The notes beneath the pieces were generated by a model. It was not told the DNA's origin, ran no database searches, and worked only from the letters and a program-made list of their open reading frames with translations. From positions 132,006,420 to 132,070,419 of the forward strand of contig OY986438.1 in the NCBI GenBank assembly GCA_963920525.1: DNA of 64,000 nt, written 5' to 3'. Origin of the DNA: Dichetophora obliterata. Lineage: Eukaryota; Arthropoda; Insecta; Diptera; Sciomyzidae. A program made the translations under genes and the position numbers. Shown here one piece after another: positions 58,079 to 64,000 of this stretch (its first letter is position 1; each line of letters opens with the position of its first letter).

Positions 58079-58890
58079 CACGGAGATAATTATTTTGCTT
58101 GAATCACGCAAATGTTTTGCTTAAAAGCAAATCAGCAAAACTTTGCTCAATCACGGTGTGATTTTAGAAAATGATTGCTAAATTGAAATTCTTCATGTAT
58201 TAAGAAAAAAGCAAAATTATATTGAATTTAAGCAAACATTTCCTAAGTTATTATTAACTGATAGCAAATTTATACCAAACTCAAGCAAATTATTGCAAAG
58301 TTATTATATACTCAAATAGCACATTTTTGCTAAAATTAAGAAAATATTTGCCAAGTTATTTTAAGGTTAAATAGCAAATTTTTATTAAACTCAAGCAAAT
58401 ATTTGCTAAGTGATTATAAGCTCAAATAGCAAATTTTTACTAAATTCAAGCAAATTTCTTCCAAAAACACGAGCACACGTTTATTCTTAACGAAGAAAAT
58501 TAGAGTTTGCCGACGATTAGTTAACAGCTGCGATGGCCGAATGGATAAGCCCATGCACTTACACTAACGCGGCTGAGGTTCAAGTTTACGGATAATAGTA
58601 ATTTTTCAATATAATTTAAAGTTATTAAATTTTTCACTTAAAAAATATGCTAGATTTCTGCAAAAACTAATTAATATTTGCTTGAATTAAGTAGAAATTT
58701 ACTTTTTCCGTTTATAATAACTATGCAAATTTTGCTTGAATTTAATCAAAATTTTGCTAAGTTATTATAAACTGGAATAGCAAATTTTGATTAGTTTTTG
58801 CTGAAATATAGCATTAATTTGAAGTGGCTTAGGTTGAAGCGCAAGTTTTGTTTAACCACAATACAAATCTAGCAAACAGTTTTTTCCGTG
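58079..58890. mobile_element. TA-flanked MITE with GCAAAT words and a central tRNA-like unit
   Basis: CACGGA and TCCGTG are the outermost bases, each next to TA (58077-58078, 58891-58892). The interior repeats AAGCAAAT, TTGCTAAGTTATTATAA and AAATAGCAAATTTTT about a dozen times. At 58527-58591 it carries a tRNA-like segment. TA duplication suggests Tc1/mariner-type mobilisation, but the terminal match is short. Confidence 0.6.
58527..58591 (+). pseudogene. tRNA-Ser-like sequence inside the MITE
   Basis: CGATGGCCGAATGGATAAGCC resembles the D arm and A box of Ser tRNAs, and GGTTCAAGTTT resembles a B box. The variable and anticodon regions do not fold cleanly and the ends do not pair, so it is not a working tRNA. 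It may still bind TFIIIC. Confidence 0.5.
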
Positions 58891-59121
58891 TATGCACTGG
58901 TTGACACGACTTTGTAACGAAATATAGTTACAAAATCGCTATGAAATTTCGTTGCGTCAATGTTTAATTATTCAGCAGTTGTTGGCTCAAGTTGACGGTC
59001 CTCAATTGTAAATTCCTCACTTCCATTCATTAAAACACTTATAATCTTATTTTATACAACGAACGTAGTCATTTGGGTTAGATTTTTATCTGGCAATATA
59101 TTTTAAAGGAAAATTTTTAGT

Positions 59122-59122
<1 letters not shown>

Positions 59123-59166
<44 letters not shown>
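59123..59166. repeat. (AG)22 tract in the right arm
   Basis: Twenty-two uninterrupted AG units. It generates a spurious Leu-Ser repeat frame on the minus strand. Confidence 0.97.
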
Positions 59167-59171
<5 letters not shown>

Positions 59172-60209
59172 ATTCATATGGAAATGGAATTGCCAGACAA
59201 AAAACCCAAGTGAGCTGATTGCGTGCGTTTTCCAAAATAAGGCCATTACTGTTGCTGTTGATGTTTTGTTTGAGAAAGAAATAAGTACACAAGCTTTGCA
59301 GATTCTTTTTTAAAACTTCTCCTGAAACCTTGAAGCGACATTTCATATTTCTTAAAGAACTGCCACCAAAAGCATTAAGAATAGCTATAAAAAGTATTTT
59401 ACCTCAAATAAGTGAAACTTTTTTAAACTTCTTTAGCACAAAAAAGTGACAGTATAAAGAGACAAACATCTAAAGGATGTAGCCTGCGAGAGAATGAGAT
59501 AGAATAAACAGTGTTTCATATCTGTTATTCAGTGCCAGCACATATCCACATAAATTTTGATGTAATGAATTAATCGAATTCTTTACGACACACATTTGAT
59601 CGTGTTGTGGACAAAAATAAAAAATGTTTTCGTCTCGATACCCATCTAAAAAAATCATCGTTGTAAAGGAAATATGTACTTTAAAAGAAGGAGTTCCAAA
59701 TTATTTATCCAAAAAAGTAATATTTGTGGATTCTTTAACCCTTTAAAATGACTACTTTTGAACAATTTTATTTTTTCAATTTCTTATAAGAACGTCCTAT
59801 CATAAGAATTGTCATAAGAACGTTTTATTAGTTTGCAGTGTCTGTTTATATATTTACTGAATTGTACCGATTCTTTGTGAAATATTATTTTTAAAAATGG
59901 TACAAAATTGCTATTTCACAGAAATTTTATATCGTATCAGACTAAAAGTTGGTAATTAAGTACTTGTGGTTAATTTCAGCACATGTACTAAAAATGGGCA
60001 TGGTCCCACTGAAACTATGGTCATTTACAGAAATCATTAAAAGATTCCGAATCTACTGGGCCGATAGGCTTAATTTTTGGCAGTGCATTTGTTTCGAGTA
60101 CGAAATGGTTTAGGAAAAGAATGCCACACTCCTTTTTACCGCCCACAAATCAATAAAAATGCTATATTTCAGACTTAATTAACTGACTGCAAAAATATAA
60201 ATTATTTAG

Positions 60210-60540
60210 GGGCCGTTTAAGTAGGCAGATATTTTGCAATTATTAACCCCATCCCTTCGTCAATAAGAGTAAGCAAAGCTCTTACCCCTCCCATGCTAAC
60301 GTAAACATCGGTATATGCATCGCAAATCCCTGAAAATGTGTTTCGTTTTCAAATTTAGACAAGTAGGGTTTCCATATGTGTACAAACCAAAAACGACTAA
60401 ATTTTGTAGAAAATTCGTAAAAAAACCAAAAATAAATACTGCCGACGTTATCACCATCCAAATCCCCCATGTCATAAAAAGTAAGCAAAGCAAAGACCTC
60501 CGCCACACTGTTATGCTTACGTAATTCTTGAACGGGCCCT
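60210..60540 (-). mobile_element. MITE at the outer edge of the right arm
   Basis: The inner end GGGGCCGTTTAAGTAGGC is preceded by TTA. The outer end reverse-complemented is GGGCCCGTTCAAGAATTACG, followed by TTC. It is the inverted copy of 53441-53781. Confidence 0.72.
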
Positions 60541-60569
60541 TCTAATACAAACTGTATTGTATATATGAC

Positions 60570-60974
60570 CACACCAGAATTGTATTACAATCTAATACTC
60601 TACATATATTACAATTGATTTTTATTCTCTCATGGGACTTAATTTTAATACATGCTTGTATTAAAATATTTTTGACAAAAAAAAAAATTAACGAAACATG
60701 TGGGATTCGAACCCAGTACGTTTAGGTTATAAGTTCTTGGCTCTTCCAACTGCTCTATGAAGCCACATGTATAAATAAATGATAAACATGCATAAGAGCC
60801 GAACCAAGCAGAACGCTGTTTTTAAAGACTAATCCAAACTGTATTAAAAAGTATTCCAGGTTTTATTAAAAAATGTCTGATATTTTGAAGAGTTTTAATT
60901 CTAGTAGAAAAAGTATTAAAAAATGCATGATTCCAACGATTGGATTAAAATTAATTCCAAGATTTCTGAGCGTG
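60570..60974. mobile_element. Candidate word-rich element carrying a tRNA-like unit
   Basis: CACACCAGAATTGTATTACA on the left and CACGCTCAGAAATCTTGG (reverse complement) on the right are loosely alike. AATACA/TGTATTAAA words fill both halves around a central tRNA-like sequence, as in 58079-58890. No target duplication is visible. Confidence 0.35.
60692..60769 (-). pseudogene. tRNA-like sequence inside a word-rich element
   Basis: On the minus strand TAGAGCAGTTGGAAGAGC is a good D arm/A box, and CTGGGTTCGAATCCCAC a good T arm/B box. The acceptor strands do not pair and the anticodon stem is weak. It is probably a tRNA-derived promoter unit, not a tRNA. Confidence 0.55.
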
Positions 60975-61134
60975 GAGCGTCATTAAGGTCAAAGGATTTT
61001 AGACAAAATATTAATTTTATGTAATAAAAATAGACCGTACAGTGAACTGTCTCCGTATAAATAGAAGGAGTGCTCCTATGATAATGCAATTTTTTATGCT
61101 CAATTAATTTAAGCCAATTAAAAAAATTTCAAAA

Positions 61135-61365
61135 ATGGTCGAAATCGGTTAGATCGGAGGTACCGCCACTTGGACCTATATTAATTTTTACTTGATTTTG
61201 TTTGGGATGTATATACAAAGGTTAATCGATCTTAAGAAAAATTCGTCAGAATGGTAGTCAAATAGAGTTATAGATGTGTACTGAAAAAGGTCGAAATCGG
61301 TTAGACCCTAGGGGTACCTCCCTAGAACCTATATTAATTTTCTACTCGATTTTGTATGTAAATTT
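61135..61365. repeat. Tandem pair, about 150-bp unit
   Basis: GTCGAAATCGGTTAGA, then GGTACC.CC, then CCTATATTAATTTT.TACT.GATTTTGT occurs at 61137 and again at 61289. Confidence 0.65.
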
Positions 61366-61369
61366 TTCA

Positions 61370-62130
61370 TTTTAAGCATTTTTTCAATAAAAAAAAATAT
61401 GTGTTTGTAGAACGAAGTAGGAAAAAATATTTGCAGTTCCTGGTTAAATAGAATCTGTACTAGTATATAAAAAAGGCACTTATTTTTATGGCATTTGTTA
61501 TATATATTTTTTTTTTCATCGAAATTTGTCAATTTCTAACATTTTGATTTGATAATATCATATAGTAAAATAACAAAAATATACATCAAATTTTATATTT
61601 TCGAAGATTTCTTAATTCTATTTATTTACTTAATTTTTTTTTATAATAAAAAATTTGCTTGGCTCGTTTTAGTAAAAAAACACAAATTTTTTACAATTAT
61701 TTGTTTAAACGAATTGAACAAAACATGATTTTTGTTTTAAATAACCCAACTTTGACGTGTCACCGCGTAGCCAAAACTGAGTCTTTCACATAAATATTTT
61801 CTTTTATTCTTATATATGCAACTACCTGTCGATTGTAACATTATTAGGTTTCGTGTCATAAAAATTTTGATTTTTGTCAATGGGACAACGCACTGAGCGC
61901 CGAGCAAATTTGGCTTAATAGAATTTTTTGTTATTTTTATAATATCTTCTTTATTTATATATAGATATTTTGTTATCTTGAATTAATTAATTTTGTTTCT
62001 TAATAAATGAAGTATATAACCTGAAAATTTGGTACCATTCTATTGAAGTATGACTCTACTGTAATCAAAAATGCATGAAAGTGGCAAACATTTTTCCGGA
62101 TCTACTCACCACTGTATGCTTAAAATTAAC
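61370..62130. other. AT-rich interval, nothing supported
   Basis: There are no frames, termini or arrays. Confidence 0.45.
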
Positions 62131-62131
62131 A

Positions 62132-62712
62132 TATATGTGACCTTCTCCGAGAAAAGGGACCTAGTGTGTCAAAAAACGGGTTTGGACTTAAGAGTGGATT
62201 CTGGTACCTAAAAGGATGTATGTAGAATAAGATGAAATGAGTTAGATTTCTGATAAAAATTTATTTACCCCATAAAAACGTACAAAACGAACTTGGGAAA
62301 ATCGATAAAAATTAGAAAAACAATAAAATTTTACTTTTTTAGATTTTTTGGTTTTAAATTGTTTTTTTTTTTCGTCATTCTCATAAAAATACCATTTGCG
62401 ATCTAACGATAAACCGCTTGGTGCAATCAGCGGAGGTAATTCGTTTGGAGTTAGTAGTCAAGTATCGAGATCATAACAAACAGAGCAGCAACAATAGCAA
62501 AGTTATTATCACACTAAAAGCGAAAAAAATACATCACCACATAGGCATGACGGCACCAAAGTCGGCACCCAATCATAACTAACCATACCAAATCGCATCT
62601 CCCAACTGAAGGTGTGTTCACAGTGATAAAGCATTATGAAACTTTAAATGCATTATTCTCAAAACTTCATTTTCACACACTAGGTCCTTTTTCTCGGAGA
62701 AGGTCACATATA
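62132..62712. mobile_element. MITE with 43-bp near-identical inverted ends
   Basis: TATATGTGACCTTCTCCGAG (62132 onward) is inverted at 62670-62712, with 41 of 43 bases matching by my count. TA/TATGTGACC...GGTCACATA/TA is consistent with a TA target duplication. The 500-bp interior is non-coding. It has the best-preserved termini in the window, so it is probably among the youngest insertions. Confidence 0.87.
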
Positions 62713-64000
62713 CAAAAAATTTTACATTATAGTACAGATACAGTAGACGAAAATTTTTTGTCAATTTTGCACACCTTTTGGCTGTGCACCCGAGGTGAGT
62801 CGCCCCTCTCCAAAACGCAAAGTATTTTGTCTTATAAAATTCTATATATAGCAAAGTGTTGAAAGTTCTGAAAGTTGTTAATTTCTTTTAACAAATTGCC
62901 GTAGAATCGCTGGTTCTTAAAATGGTGATATTTGGCTTTATTGTGGTTCGACCATAATTATTCATATGTAAAAATAAAATAACGCTTTTATATTACCTGG
63001 TCACCCTGCTATTTTTTATTTATTGAATACATATAGGAACTACCGTTAAAAGTAAACAGCAAAAAGAAGTAATTTTTAAAGTTATATTGAAATTTTAAAA
63101 GCAAATTTTGAAAACACCGATAAACACCTAGGATAGGTGTTTTAATAAATTGTTCTTAGAAATAATTAAATCAATAATAAAATATACATTTTGCTACTAT
63201 TTGCTACTCTGCACTTTATGATAATTTAATTACAATGGTCGCTGCTTTTGTCAAAAAGCTTTTTGATGATTGGTTACCAAGTCAAACTTATATACACATG
63301 GCTGCACGCATTCTTATAATGAAAATTGAAGTTACATTTTGGCAGAAGAAACTAATACAGACTCAGAAAGCTCACTAAATATTGATTTAGATATTTAAAT
63401 ATTAAATAATATTTGTATAAAACTATGAACAAATGTAAGAAAAAATTAAACACATCAGACAGTTTGGATCAGCGGCATGACCGGAAATGTAAAGTCAACA
63501 TAGTTGATATACTGAAACTTATGTCAGGCTGTTCCTTCGTCTATCTGTTATTGTATATTTAGCAGAATTAGTGAGTTATCGTTTCCAAATTGCAATACAT
63601 TAAAACTTGAACAAAGTTATTAGTCTGTAGAAGCAAAATAGCCGCTGGCAAAGTCACAAAACAGGCAGCTGAAATTGCTAGAAACGCGATTATATTGGCA
63701 ATGGTGGATGAGGGTGGCAGGGTGGAACCTGTAGCTATTATGACTGACTAAATATGAACAGAATGTGGCTAAATAGAGAAATGAATTAAATTCACGTGCA
63801 CAAAATAATTAAGCGTAAGTCTTACTATAAGCAGCATACCAAACGTAGAGAGATGGGCAGTGCGAAAGATGGTTGATGAACTTAAGAATTAGTGTAATAA
63901 AATGAAAGACAAAATTTAAAACAAATAACGTAAACTTGAAATAATTGAAACAACGTCAGCTAGTGTTTGATAAAACTTTTGCGGCAAAAGTAAAGTATGA
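62713..64000. other. AT-rich interval to window end
   Basis: One short open stretch near 63630-63750 (AGKVTKQAAEIARNAIILAM on the plus strand) has coding-like composition but is under 45 codons and unplaced. Nothing else is supported. Confidence 0.4.

Larger units (their letters stand above)
59085..60541 (-). repeat. Right arm of the 7.1-kb inverted duplication
   Basis: Reverse-complement partner of 53441-55010, with order kept throughout. It differs by a longer AG tract, a stretch of about 40 extra bases near 60090 (TTTCGAGTACGAAATGG) and many substitutions. The arms diverge on the spacer side at about 59085 (CAGATAAAAATCTAACCC here, CAGACAAAAAATGTTACG in the left arm). Confidence 0.9.

Noticed and set aside
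59086..59346. Open frame with a Leu-Ser repeat
   Set aside because: It is a direct translation of the (AG)22 tract.
60296..60572. Frames of 70-96 codons across the right-arm MITE, similar to one in the left-arm MITE
   Set aside because: The similarity follows from DNA identity of the two arms; the frames carry no domain and coincide with MITE termini.
63630..63750. Coding-like 40-codon stretch near the window end
   Set aside because: Too short, preceded by a stop, no family resemblance; kept only as a note.

Overview
The window reads as nuclear DNA of a higher fly (Diptera, most likely a muscoid such as a blowfly or house-fly relative). The grounds are very high A+T, long runs without open reading frames, tRNA-derived SINEs, jockey/CR1-like LINE fragments, and many hAT, piggyBac and mariner-type miniature elements. 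Short degenerate arrays built on an 'ATGGGAGGTRGGCGTGG' word recur as well. No complete host gene is recognisable. The window is probably intergenic or a giant intron, and nearly everything identifiable is a broken mobile element.

Layout. 0.1-2.4 kb: a candidate inverted-repeat element with GAGTTAA-type internal words. 3.5-6.3 kb: a nest of piggyBac-like and hAT elements inserted into one another. 7.1 kb: a tRNA-like sequence. 7.3-7.85 kb: a dispersed repeat whose second copy lies at 18-18.9 kb. 8-9 kb: the RNase H end of a LINE. 12.5-13.4 kb: a broken Ty3/gypsy-type gag. 14.4-16.8 kb: a LINE reverse transcriptase on the minus strand, split by a 633-bp hAT MITE with a perfect 8-bp target duplication. 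18.1-18.5 kb: a SINE. 19.2-20.6 and 27.8-29.2 kb: two further decayed LINE reverse transcriptases. 24-26.7 kb: tandem arrays inside a possible hAT element. 34-36 kb: an inverted-repeat element, a mariner-type MITE, and a hAT element with a transposase remnant. 37.2-41.5 kb: a PIF/Harbinger-like shell holding a 63-bp minisatellite, gene relics, a hAT foldback element and another MITE. 41.5-42.2 kb: a tandem duplication of that shell's right end. 43-47.7 kb: tandem arrays and a second SINE copy. 49-53.4 kb: more dispersed repeats and another SINE. 53.4-60.5 kb: a 7.1-kb inverted duplication with about 1.5-kb arms, each arm beginning with the same MITE. 58-61 kb: tRNA-like units sitting inside inverted-repeat elements. 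62.1-62.7 kb: a MITE with 43-bp near-identical ends.

The genes do not form a pathway. What connects the features is insertion history. Several insertions can be proven from this window alone, because a related copy without the insert is also present.
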